From: CAZXEJ01 sp964639895
GTDB taxonomy: Bacteria > Desulfobacterota_D > UBA1144 > Nemesobacterales > JADFKM01
Direction of reading: 5' to 3'
Length of the DNA stretch: 56,934 bases
NCBI GenBank assembly: GCA_964639895.1
Contig: CAZXEJ010000010.1
Coordinates: 1 to 56,934, forward strand
A program made the position numbers and the translations under genes. The notes beneath the pieces were generated by a model. That model saw nothing but the letters and a program-made list of their open reading frames with translations. It was not told the origin of the DNA and searched no databases. This document shows positions 34,579 to 42,438 of the stretch, in pieces. How positions within the stretch are numbered: the stretch's first letter is position 1; each line of letters begins with the position of its first letter.

Positions 34579-35385
34579 CTAGGGGGCGGAGTCGGCCTCG
34601 AAAAGTTCCTCCAGGTCACCTATCACGTAGTCGGGCCGCACGTGCGCGCGCTCGACCTCTTCCTTCGTGGTCGAGCCCGTGAGCACCAGTACCGTGTCGA
34701 GACCGCTCCTCTTGCCCCCCTCGATGTCGGAATCGAGCCTGTCTCCCACTACGACGGCCCTGCCGCGGACGCCGGCCCTGGCAAGCGCGGTTTCAAACAT
34801 CGTCTTCTCGGGCTTTCCCACCACGGTGGCCTTCTTTCCCGTGGCCGTCTCCAGGGCCGCTATGATAGCGCCCGTGCCGGGCACCATCCCTTCGGGCGAG
34901 GGGACGGCTGGGTCGCGGTTGGTGCCTATGATGGCGGCGCCATTGCCCACGGCGAGGGCGGCCGCCCTCAGTTCTGCGTAGTTGAACCCCTCGTGCCCGC
35001 CCACGATGACGAGCCGTGCGCGGCGCCAATCGTCCAGTGTGCACAGCTCTATGCCCGCCTCCCTGAGTTCCCCCTTCATCTCGTCCGTCCCTATGACGAG
35101 CGCCTTCGTGCCGTCGCCACAGAGGCCGTCGTTGAGCAGATGATGGATCACGGCGGCTACGGAAGTCACCACATCGTTCCCGGAGGCCTCGATCCCCATG
35201 GAGCTGAGCTTCTCGGCAAAGCGGTGGGCCGTGTGCCTGGGGTCGTTTGTTATGAACAACACCCTCTTGCCCATGCGCTTTAGCCTTGAGACGGCCTCGG
35301 GCGCGTGTTCGACCGGACGGTCCCCCACATAGAGCACCCCGTCGAGATCTATGAGGAATATGTCGAACGCTTCGGCGAGACTCAT
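34579..35385 (-). CDS. HAD-IIA (NagD-like) phosphatase
   Basis: Encodes 268 residues. IFLIDLDGVLYVGD holds the nucleophile Asp and the acid Asp (motif I), FITNDPR is motif II, and VVGDRLDSDIEGGKRSGL is motif IV with the large C2 cap between. VVGKPEKTMF carries the motif III Lys. NagD and phosphoglycolate or p-nitrophenyl phosphatases share this layout. It likely removes phosphate from a small sugar phosphate or glycolate phosphate. No strong ribosome site is visible before the ATG. Confidence 0.93.
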   Translation of the reverse strand: MSLAEAFDIFLIDLDGVLYVGDRPVEHAPEAVSRLKRMGKRVLFITNDPRHTAHRFAEKLSSMGIEASGNDVVTSVAAVIHHLLNDGLCGDGTKALVIGTDEMKGELREAGIELCTLDDWRRARLVIVGGHEGFNYAELRAAALAVGNGAAIIGTNRDPAVPSPEGMVPGTGAIIAALETATGKKATVVGKPEKTMFETALARAGVRGRAVVVGDRLDSDIEGGKRSGLDTVLVLTGSTTKEEVERAHVRPDYVIGDLEELFEADSAP

Positions 35386-35452
35386 CTGGCGGGTTTGGGC
35401 GGCGCTGGGGTGGGAGGGTGGGGAGCCTCGCGGGCGGCGGGGCGTGTTTCGG

Positions 35453-35788
35453 TCAGGAGCCCTCTCCCCACAGGAATTCCTTGAGCTTTTTCTGTGTCTC
35501 GTGATAGGCGAGGCTGCGCTTCACTAGCACCTTCTTTGCGGAGTCGTCTTGGAGGAGTTCTACGCCGATGAAGTGGAGCACGTCCTGGGCGGCCTTGCTG
35601 TATCCCTGGTAGTATTGGAGCGTCTCGCCCGAAGCGCGGACGGTCGACATGTCGAGATAGAGCGCGATGGCGGCCATCTCAGGCGGCACGCTGTTCTCGA
35701 TCTCGAGCGTGTACTCGCTGAGCTCGCCCGTAAGTATGTAGTTCTTCCAAGACTTGATCACTCCTTCCAGGTCGCCCACGTAACTCAT
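35453..35788 (-). CDS. Conserved-looking 111-residue protein, unknown
   Basis: Encodes a soluble, mostly helical protein (MSYVGDLEGVIKSWKNYILT at the start) with no signal, no membrane helix and no motif I recognise. It has balanced amino-acid composition, a GAGAGGGGA ribosome site ~9 nt upstream and a good promoter, which makes it a real gene. It heads the minus-strand block that continues with the HAD phosphatase after 67 nt. Confidence 0.75.
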   Translation of the reverse strand: MSYVGDLEGVIKSWKNYILTGELSEYTLEIENSVPPEMAAIALYLDMSTVRASGETLQYYQGYSKAAQDVLHFIGVELLQDDSAKKVLVKRSLAYHETQKKLKEFLWGEGS

Positions 35789-35833
35789 CGTCGTCTTTCC
35801 CCTCTCAGGCCATGTGGTGGATGGTACCTATGG

Positions 35834-35861
35834 AGTATACAACATTTTCATGTGGTGTAAA
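35834..35861 (-). promoter_or_regulatory. Promoter of the 111-residue protein gene
   Basis: Minus-strand TTTACA (35861-35856), a 16-bp spacer and TATACT (35839-35834) leave a ~38-nt leader before the ATG at 35788. Confidence 0.65.
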
Positions 35862-36542
35862 CGGAGCCGCCACGCGCATGCCCTGCGGCTACGAGTCCGT
35901 ATCGGCCGTGGCCGCCTCCTATGCCTGCCGCCTCGGGCCGCCAGATCCGCACGGAAGCCTCGCCGTCCCACACCACCGGCCGGCTGCCCCCCCTCGTGGG
36001 TCCGTTAATGCGCAATCGTACGCCCCGGGACGGGGCCGCGGAATCTCCGTCCGTCCCGCCGAGGCAGCGAACCCCTGCGGCTTCGAACCCGCTCCTCCGA
36101 GGTGATGGGTACACGCAGGGGGGCCTGGCCAGGGATGGGAGATGCGTTCCGGGGCGTCGCGCGCCAAGGTATGGGAGGGGTGTCGTACGGCTGCCGTGTG
36201 GAGGCGGGCGGGGAGGCGGGGGCGCGGCTTGTAAGTCCGCGCTGCAGGCGGCCGGACGGAGCCTCATCACCTCTCACCCGTCCCCCCCTCCCCCTCCGCC
36301 CAGGGATCCGCGCGACGCAACCGGGGGGGCGGAGGCCGCTTCCAGCCGCAAGCGGCGTCGGTGCGCAGCCACCGATCGGTGCGTCTGGCCACGGCGTTGC
36401 GCTTCGTCCTGCGCACGGGCCTGCGGGGGCGGCATCTCGCCCTCGGCGGCGGGGTACGGTCGCAGCCGAGGTGGGCGGGTCGGTGTCGAGCGGAGCGGCT
36501 AGCTCGCGGGGGGAGGTCGAGAGGGTAGGGGACTGAGCGGCC
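35862..36542. other. Gene-free, very GC-rich stretch
   Basis: About 680 nt. Long open frames on both strands overlap one another and are dominated by Arg, Pro, Gly and Ser, the signature of GC-rich non-coding DNA. A run of four G-tracts on the minus strand (36277-36301) fits an intramolecular G-quadruplex. No RNA gene, repeat or mobile-element trace is recognised. Confidence 0.45.
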
Positions 36543-36968
36543 CTACTTCTTCCACTTCTTCAGGAGCCTGCTCGCTACGATTATGTTGTCCTTGCCCGCT
36601 TTCTCTACTATCTTGACGGCTTCTTCGAGCGTGATGCCGCTCGGTACGGTTGCGATCTTGAGCAACATGGGCAGATTGACGCCCGAGATCACCTCTACCT
36701 TCTGCTCTTCGAGGAAGCTAAGGCTTATGTTCGATGGTGTGCCCCCGAACATGTCGGTTAGAAGCAGCACGCCGCCTCCTCCATCCACCTTCTCGATGGC
36801 CTCCCTTATCTCACGCGACAGCTGCTCGAACTCCATGTTCGGGTCGAGACTGATAGGCTCGATCTTCACGGTGGGCTTCCCCGCGACGACGAATTCCACC
36901 GTCGAGACCAGCTCCTCGGCCAAAGCTCCATGGGTAACCACTACTACGCCAATCATCCCATCGGCCAT
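36543..36968 (-). CDS. PTS EIIA component, mannose family
   Basis: Encodes 141 residues. GVVVVTHGALAEEL carries the phospho-accepting His13 and LLLTDMFGGTPSN is the EIIA-Man signature. The protein accepts phosphate from HPr. Stand-alone copies next to rapZ and hprK are known in Desulfobacterota and thought to be regulatory rather than sugar-transporting. The ATG follows the rapZ stop with no gap; an ATG at 36956 (MIGVVVV) is an alternative. No EIIB, EIIC or EIID gene is nearby. Confidence 0.93.
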   Translation of the reverse strand: MADGMIGVVVVTHGALAEELVSTVEFVVAGKPTVKIEPISLDPNMEFEQLSREIREAIEKVDGGGGVLLLTDMFGGTPSNISLSFLEEQKVEVISGVNLPMLLKIATVPSGITLEEAVKIVEKAGKDNIIVASRLLKKWKK

Positions 36969-37817
36969 CTAAGCCCTGTAGATGTCCCTGTGTCTCAAGG
37001 TGGGATTGAAGCGGGCGAGTCTGGCGGCGACGACCGAGGCGACTGCAACCGAGCGGTGTACGCCCCCCGTGCATCCGAAGGCAACGGTCAGGTACGCTTT
37101 GCCTTCCTTTTCGTAGAGGGGCACGAGGAACTCCAGTAGCTCGACCACCCTGCGTATGAACTCTCCGCTCTCTTCATATCCCATAATGAACGAGTTTACT
37201 TCGCTGTCAAGTCCGGTCTTGTCGGCCAGCCCCTCTACGTAGCGTGGGTTGGCGATGAATCGGACGTCGAAGACGAGGTCGGCCTCGGGGGGGACGCCCC
37301 ACTTGTAGCCGAACGAGAGTACGGTTAGTGTGAGTTTCGCGGGCTCGGTGCGATCGAAGAGGTCGCGCAGCACCTCGCGCAGCCTGTAGACGTTGTAGGT
37401 GGTGGTGTCGATTACGACGTCGGCCGCCTCGCGCAACGGCCGCAGCATGTGACGTTCGCGTGCTATGGCCCCGCTCAGGTCGCCGTCTGCTGCCAGCGGG
37501 TGGCGCCTCTTGGTTTCGCTGTAGCGGCGCAGCAACGTCTCGTCGGACGATTCGAGGAATACTATCTCCGTCCCGGGCACCCGGCGCTTGAGATCGGCTA
37601 TCGCCTCCAGCGCGGCGTCGAAAAACACCCCCTCCCTCACGTCGACCACGAACGCAACGCGCTCGATCTCCCCCGATCCCTCGATGAGCTCCACCATCGG
37701 CGGCATCAGCCCCGGCGGCAGGTTGTCGACGCAGAAGTAGCCTATGTCCTCGAACAGCTTTACGGCCGTGCTCTTGCCCGCCCCTGAAAGGCCCGTTATC
37801 ACCTTGTAGGTGGCCAT
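36969..37817 (-). CDS. rapZ: RapZ (YvcJ-family P-loop) nucleotide/RNA-binding regulator
   Basis: Encodes 282 residues. The P-loop is GLSGAGKS (9-16) and the C-terminal signature is FGCTGGVHRSVAVA, followed by the helix HRDI. SFGYKWGVPPEADLVFDVRF is the family core. RapZ binds GlmY/GlmZ in enterobacteria to control glucosamine-6-phosphate synthase; in other phyla it binds UDP-GlcNAc or acts in cell-wall control. GAGGAG precedes the ATG. It is third in the ptsN-hprK-rapZ-EIIA operon, 22 nt after hprK. Confidence 0.95.
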   Translation of the reverse strand: MATYKVITGLSGAGKSTAVKLFEDIGYFCVDNLPPGLMPPMVELIEGSGEIERVAFVVDVREGVFFDAALEAIADLKRRVPGTEIVFLESSDETLLRRYSETKRRHPLAADGDLSGAIARERHMLRPLREAADVVIDTTTYNVYRLREVLRDLFDRTEPAKLTLTVLSFGYKWGVPPEADLVFDVRFIANPRYVEGLADKTGLDSEVNSFIMGYEESGEFIRRVVELLEFLVPLYEKEGKAYLTVAFGCTGGVHRSVAVASVVAARLARFNPTLRHRDIYRA

Positions 37818-37839
37818 CTCCTCACCTGCTCTACAAGCT

Positions 37840-38781
37840 CTACCCGTCCCCCGCCTTCGGTTTGTAGCTATGTGGCTTGTTCAGTCTCCGGTCGGTCGCG
37901 TCAAGGAGCCTCTTGCGGGCGGCCACCTCTACGATGGTTGCTATGTTCCGTCCGGGACTGACGGGTATCAGCAGATAGGGAACCTCTACACCCATTATCG
38001 AGTAGAAACGCTCTTCGAATCCCAGCCTGTCGTAGTCGGCGTCCGCGGCCCAGTTCTTGAGCTCTACGACCAGGTCTATCTCCTTCTCGTCCCTCACCGA
38101 GCTTGAGCCGAACATCTCCCTGATGTTTATTATGCCCAGCCCTCTCACCTCGATCAGGTGGCGTATGGTGGGGGGACTCGAGGCCACCAGCCTCGAGGGA
38201 TCGATCCGCCGGATTACCACCACGTCGTCCGCTACCAGCTTGGCCCCTCGCATGATGAGATCGAGGGCGCACTCGCTCTTTCCTATGCCGCTCTCGCCGA
38301 GCATGAGGATACCGAGCCCCTGGATGTCTATCATCAGGCCGTGCTTTGTGATGAAGGGGGCCAGCCTCTTGGCCAGTATGCGGTTGAGCGCCGCTATCAG
38401 CGTCCCCGTACCCTTGCCTGAGCGGAAGAGAGGCATCGAGTTGTCTCGGCAGTGACGGACGAGCTCGACGGGCGGGGTCTGTCCATTCGAGAGTATGATG
38501 CAGGGCACGTTCTTGCGCGTCATCGCCTCGGCGAGCCTGTCTCTCGCGCCGGCGGCGAGCGAGCCCATGTACTCTATCTCCGTGAGCCCGAGGATGGGGA
38601 TCTTCTCCTCTTCCAGCTCGAGCTCAGGCAGTGCAAGCTTGAGCCCCGGCTTCTGCACCTTGGGGACCGATATGGTCCTCGACAGCCCTTCTTCGCCCGC
38701 CACCAGCTCCAGGTCTAGATGCGCGCGGCACTCATCGTAGAGATCCCTAACCGTGGGCGTGCTGTTGCTTGAACCTTGCAT
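37840..38781 (-). CDS. hprK: HPr kinase/phosphorylase
   Basis: Encodes 313 residues. An N-terminal regulatory domain (1-~130) is followed by the kinase core: HG at 147-148, P-loop GESGIGKS (162-169), LVADD (182-186) and VRGLGIINIREMFG (212-225), the HprK signature. It phosphorylates HPr on a Ser and removes that phosphate, linking carbon state to PTS regulators. The start lies inside the end of ptsN (35-nt overlap), preceded by GAGGAAG. HPr itself is not in the window. Confidence 0.96.
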   Translation of the reverse strand: MQGSSNSTPTVRDLYDECRAHLDLELVAGEEGLSRTISVPKVQKPGLKLALPELELEEEKIPILGLTEIEYMGSLAAGARDRLAEAMTRKNVPCIILSNGQTPPVELVRHCRDNSMPLFRSGKGTGTLIAALNRILAKRLAPFITKHGLMIDIQGLGILMLGESGIGKSECALDLIMRGAKLVADDVVVIRRIDPSRLVASSPPTIRHLIEVRGLGIINIREMFGSSSVRDEKEIDLVVELKNWAADADYDRLGFEERFYSIMGVEVPYLLIPVSPGRNIATIVEVAARKRLLDATDRRLNKPHSYKPKAGDG

Positions 38782-39229
38782 CTTCCTCGGCGATGATCTC
38801 GTAGATCTTGTCGGCGCTGTCGGCTTCGAGCAGACGGCTGCGGAACTCGCGCGAGCGGAACATGTTCGAGACGCGTGCCAGCAGCTTGAGATGCGATCCC
38901 GCCGAGTCCTCGGGGGCGATTATTAGTATGAACAGGTGGGTGGGCTTGCCGTCCAGCGAGTCGAAATCGATGCCGTCAGGACTGCGGCCGAAGGCGGCGA
39001 CGATAGAGGTTACCCCGCTTACCTTGGCATGGGGTATGGCCACCCCTTCGTCGAGGGCTGTGCTGCAGAGCTTCTCCCTCTGCATGAGGGCATCGACGAG
39101 CACGTCCTTCTTGAGAGTGTCGTGGACGGCCGTCAGCGCGTCCACGAGCTCCTCGATGACCTCGGCCTTGGAGGAGGATCGCATCCGTGCCACGATACAC
39201 TCTTTCCGCAGTACATCTGTGAGTTTCAT
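38747..39229 (-). CDS. ptsN: Nitrogen-PTS EIIA (PtsN)
   Basis: Encodes 160 residues. MKLTDVLRKECIVARM is the family N-terminus, EGVAIPHAK carries the phospho-His67, and SAGSHLKLLARVSNMFR completes the EIIA-Ntr/fructose fold. PtsN takes phosphate from NPr or HPr and regulates K+ transport and envelope stress in proteobacteria. Upstream in-frame starts are possible (ATG 39259), but the GTG at 39298 falls in the -10 box and cannot be used. In many proteobacteria rpoN and hpf sit just upstream; here a divergent glycosyltransferase gene takes that place. Confidence 0.92.
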   Translation of the reverse strand: MKLTDVLRKECIVARMRSSSKAEVIEELVDALTAVHDTLKKDVLVDALMQREKLCSTALDEGVAIPHAKVSGVTSIVAAFGRSPDGIDFDSLDGKPTHLFILIIAPEDSAGSHLKLLARVSNMFRSREFRSRLLEADSADKIYEIIAEEDARFKQQHAHG

Positions 39230-39289
39230 GAGAGACGCGTCAGGTCTGAGATCTACCATAAATTTGTCTTGGAAAAAACTAAAGAGATA

Positions 39290-39295
39290 ATTATA
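39290..39295 (-). promoter_or_regulatory. -10 box of the ptsN-hprK-rapZ-EIIA operon
   Basis: Minus-strand TATAAT in TGTATAATTATC, in a 60-nt AT-rich patch. It predicts transcription from ~39283, i.e. downstream of the longest possible ptsN start. The -35 is weak. Confidence 0.5.
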
Positions 39296-39457
39296 CACGA
39301 CGTCGAGGGATTTCCGTAGGCGGGGAAGGCGGCTCGGTGGGGGGCAGTCGCTCGCGGCGCTGCGGCTCGGCGCCGGGCCGCGCAGTGCGTTCCGTAACGG
39401 CGGGCGCCTGGTAGGGTGGAGGGGTCCAACGTACGGCCGAGACGGAGGGATGCTCGT

Positions 39458-40915
39458 ATGGGAGTGAGCAGATCGATTGCGCTTACTTCATGCGGTGCCG
39501 GCCTGGTCGGCACCTCGGCGGCGCTATCGGTGTTGAGCCGCGACTTCGTCCGGCCCTACGACCCGCTCCAGATGCCCGTAGTCGAGCTCGTGGCGCTCCT
39601 CTTCGGTGCGGGACTGCTCTACCTCCTATCCGTGCGTCTGTGGGCCGCCCGTCGCACGCCCGGCCGCCGTGCGGTGCTCCTGTTGTTCGCCGTGGGTGCC
39701 GCCATGCGGGTGGCCATGGCCGCGTCGATCCCTGCTCTCGAAGACGACTTCTACCGCTACCTCTGGGACGGAGCCGTGACGGTCCACGGCCTTGACCCCT
39801 ACGCCTATTCGCCCGCCGAGGCTCTCGAGGACGCCGCACCCCATGAGCTTGCCGCGCTGGCGCGGGCCGCCCCCGCCGGCATCGTGGAGCGTATAAACCA
39901 TCCGCATCTGCGCACCGTCTATCCGCCGCTTGTCCAGCTGGTCTTCGCCGCGGCACACCCGCTCTCGCCGTGGAGCATCGCCCCCCTGCGCGCGCTGTAC
40001 CTGGTGTTCGACCTGCTCACACTGGGCGTGTTGTGGATCACCCTGAGGCGCCTTTCCCTGCCTCCCTGGCTGCTCGCCGTCTACTGGTGGAACCCGCTCC
40101 TTGTAAAGGAGGTGTACAACTCCCTCCACTTCGACGTCGTGGCGCTTCCTTTCGCCCTGGGTGCCCTCTGCCTCGCGTCCGGGGGCGCCCCGTTGCGGAC
40201 CGCGGCCTCGCTTGCAGCAGGTGCAGGGGTGAAGCTGTGGCCGCTCCTTCTGGCCCCTGTTGCGGCCGCGCGCCTCTGGGCCGCCAAGGGGCGCCGGGCC
40301 GCCGCCGTCGTGTTCGCGCTCGGCGTGGCAGTGGGCGTAGCCGTCCTGGCGCTGCCCCTGTGGCTGGCCGGCGTGCCGGCGGGCGAGACGGGGTTTGCGC
40401 GCTACGTGGCGAGCTGGGAGAACAACGACCTCTTCTTCAAAGGCCTGGTACGAGCGGCCGGGTGGGCGCTTCCCTTGGCGGGCATCCCGGCTTGGCGTTC
40501 ACAACCCGCGGCCCGCCTCTTCGTCGCGACCCTCGTTGCAGCGGCCGCGCTCTATGCGGCGCTACGTGCACGTCGTTCGGCGCAGCAAGCGTCCTCGGGG
40601 GCGCTGCTCGTCGTAGCGGCGCTTTTCCTCCTCGGCCCTACGGCGTTTCCGTGGTACTACGTCTGGATGATTCCCTTTCTGGCTCTCGCACCCAGGTGGT
40701 CCCTTCTCTCCTTGACCCCTCTTCTCGCCCTCTACTACCTCGGCTACTACTTCGAGCCGCGGGGCTACGACCACGTCAAGGAACGGTACGTGGTGCTGGT
40801 GGAGTTCCTGCCCGTCTGGACGCTGCTTGCAATCGAGCTGGTGCGGCGGCGTGCGCGGCCGTACGCGGCCACTACGCTTGCTGCAGGGGGCGGCGGCGAG
40901 GGAGCGCCTACTTGA
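39458..40915 (+). CDS. Polytopic glycosyltransferase (GT87/mannosyltransferase-like)
   Basis: Encodes 485 residues with about 11-13 hydrophobic segments. EDDFYRYLWDGAVTVHGLDPY after the first segments has the acidic EDD/WDG loop typical of GT-C enzymes (GT87, alpha-mannosyl or arabinosyl transfer from polyprenyl-phosphate sugars). YPPLVQLVFA and WWNPLLVKEVYNSLHFD are further family-like loops. It would add a sugar on the periplasmic side to lipid or glycan. GGAGGG lies before the ATG at 39458. It overlaps the convergent 4-TM gene by 8 nt at the 3' end. Donor and acceptor are unknown. Confidence 0.85.
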   Translation: MGVSRSIALTSCGAGLVGTSAALSVLSRDFVRPYDPLQMPVVELVALLFGAGLLYLLSVRLWAARRTPGRRAVLLLFAVGAAMRVAMAASIPALEDDFYRYLWDGAVTVHGLDPYAYSPAEALEDAAPHELAALARAAPAGIVERINHPHLRTVYPPLVQLVFAAAHPLSPWSIAPLRALYLVFDLLTLGVLWITLRRLSLPPWLLAVYWWNPLLVKEVYNSLHFDVVALPFALGALCLASGGAPLRTAASLAAGAGVKLWPLLLAPVAAARLWAAKGRRAAAVVFALGVAVGVAVLALPLWLAGVPAGETGFARYVASWENNDLFFKGLVRAAGWALPLAGIPAWRSQPAARLFVATLVAAAALYAALRARRSAQQASSGALLVVAALFLLGPTAFPWYYVWMIPFLALAPRWSLLSLTPLLALYYLGYYFEPRGYDHVKERYVVLVEFLPVWTLLAIELVRRRARPYAATTLAAGGGGEGAPT

Positions 40916-41339
40916 GCCTGCCCACGGGGCGGATGCGGCCCCATATGGCGGCCACGAACAGCCCGACGGCCACCAACTGGGCGGTCGCGCCTGCTATGGC
41001 ACCGGCCTTGAGGTAGGAGGCCGTAGGGACGGCCGAGACGACCACCTCGGCTGCGAACCGGAGAGCCGTGCCCAGTGTGAGAAACCAGTAGGTGGCTTCG
41101 CCGAGGGGGGAGGTGAGGTGGCTCATGTCGGGCTTGCGCGGGAACATCCACAGTGCGACGCCGAATATCATAGAGAGGAGAAACCCCACGAGCAGTATGT
41201 GCACGTGGGCCGTGACGAGTATTCTCGAGGGCCACCTGCCCAGGGCGAAGAGTCCGACGTACATGTACAGTCCGACCCCCAGCCCCACGAGGAGAAACAC
41301 GAGCGCGGTCTTGATGAACCTCCTTGCCAGGCTGAACAT
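40908..41339 (-). CDS. 4-TM protein resembling a fragment of haem-copper oxidase subunit I
   Basis: Encodes 143 residues with four membrane segments. Segment 2 reads VTAHVHILLVGFLLSMIFGVALWMFPR, close to the H-x-H-x(3)-G...GVA...PR pattern of helix II in cbb3/NorB-type oxidase subunit I, where one His ligates haem. No other oxidase core His set is present because the protein is far too short, so it may be a small haem protein or a relic fold. GGAGG lies upstream of the ATG. It is divergent from msrP, with a shared 134-nt promoter region. The role is unknown. Confidence 0.7.
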   Translation of the reverse strand: MFSLARRFIKTALVFLLVGLGVGLYMYVGLFALGRWPSRILVTAHVHILLVGFLLSMIFGVALWMFPRKPDMSHLTSPLGEATYWFLTLGTALRFAAEVVVSAVPTASYLKAGAIAGATAQLVAVGLFVAAIWGRIRPVGRLK

Positions 41340-41473
41340 TGGCGACGACCTCCTTAGTCGTGACGTCGGGGCTGTGTTATGCTAACAAGTAAACGCCGCA
41401 GCTGCAACGCCTGCTTCGAGCGAAGAGGAGGTGGCGGAGTGGTGGGCGCGGCGTCGCGAGGAGGTGTGTCCAG

Positions 41474-42427
41474 GTGTGCACGATTCTCAAGAGGAAGGGG
41501 TACGGCCTGAGCGAGCGTGATGTGACCGACGAGCGCGTCTACCTGGACCGGAGGCGCTTCGTCGCGGGCGGGCTTGCCGCCGCAGCCGCGCTCTGGGTCG
41601 GCGTCCCCCTTTCGACGGCCGCTCCGCCGGCCTCCTCTCCTGCTGGGTCCGGTCGCCTCTATCCGGCCCCGCGCAACCCCGGCTATACGGCCCGCCGCCC
41701 CGTCACTCCGTATGGGCTTGCCACGGGTTACAACAACTACTACGAGTTCTCCACCGAGAAGGACCGCGTGCGACGGCTGGCGGAGCGGTTTGCGACGCGT
41801 CCCTGGACGGTTGAGATCACGGGCCTCGTCGAGAACCCACTCACCGTGGATTTCGACGACCTGGTGCGGTGGTTCCCGCTCGAGGAACGGATATACAGGT
41901 TCAGGTGCGTCGAGCGGTGGGCGATGGTGGTGCCGTGGACGGGGTTCCCGCTTCGGCTGCTCGTCGAGAGGGTCCGCCCGCTGTCGTCGGCCAGGTACGT
42001 GAGGTTCGTCTCGTTCCTCCGGCCGTCGGAGGCCCCGGGGCAGCGCAACCAGCCGTGGTTTCCGTGGCCCTATTTCGAGGCTCTCCGGCTGGACGAGGCC
42101 CTGTGCGAGCTCACGATGGTGGTTACAGGCGCCTACGGAAGGCCCCTTCCCGTCCAGAACGGGGCCCCGCTTCGTATCATTGTGCCGTGGAAGTACGGCT
42201 ACAAGAGCCCCAAGGCCGTACAACGCATAGAGTTCGTGGCCTCGCGCCCCGAGACGTTCTGGCACAAGGTGGCACCGTCGGAGTACGGGTTCTTCTCCAA
42301 CGTACGGCCCGACAAGCCCCATCCGCGCTGGTCACAGCGCAAGGAGCGGCTCCTGGGCAGCGACGAGGAGTATGATACAATACCTTATAACGGCTACGGC
42401 AAGTACGTGGCCCACATGTACCTGTAG
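41474..42427 (+). CDS. msrP: Tat-exported molybdopterin methionine-sulfoxide reductase MsrP (YedY family)
   Basis: Encodes 317 residues. A twin-arginine leader (DRRRFVAGGLAAAAAL, 25-40) exports it folded. FRCVERWAMVVPW holds the Mo-ligating Cys145. YNNYYEFSTEK, SFLRP..APGQ and IVPWKYGYKSPKAVQRIEF are MsrP signatures. It reduces oxidised Met in periplasmic proteins, usually with electrons from the haem membrane protein MsrQ. No msrQ is adjacent; the neighbour is the divergent 4-TM haem-copper-like protein. AGGAGG precedes the GTG. The radical SAM gene follows after 11 nt. Confidence 0.93.
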   Translation: MCTILKRKGYGLSERDVTDERVYLDRRRFVAGGLAAAAALWVGVPLSTAAPPASSPAGSGRLYPAPRNPGYTARRPVTPYGLATGYNNYYEFSTEKDRVRRLAERFATRPWTVEITGLVENPLTVDFDDLVRWFPLEERIYRFRCVERWAMVVPWTGFPLRLLVERVRPLSSARYVRFVSFLRPSEAPGQRNQPWFPWPYFEALRLDEALCELTMVVTGAYGRPLPVQNGAPLRIIVPWKYGYKSPKAVQRIEFVASRPETFWHKVAPSEYGFFSNVRPDKPHPRWSQRKERLLGSDEEYDTIPYNGYGKYVAHMYL

Positions 42428-42438
42428 CGGAGTACGGG

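Noticed and set aside
36240..36330. C-rich run considered as a CRISPR or simple repeat
   Set aside because: No regularly spaced repeat units; only a homopurine/homopyrimidine tract.
35848..36536. Long frames on both strands (140-190 residues)
   Set aside because: Low-complexity GC-driven composition, overlap each other, and the region has G-tracts rather than codon periodicity.
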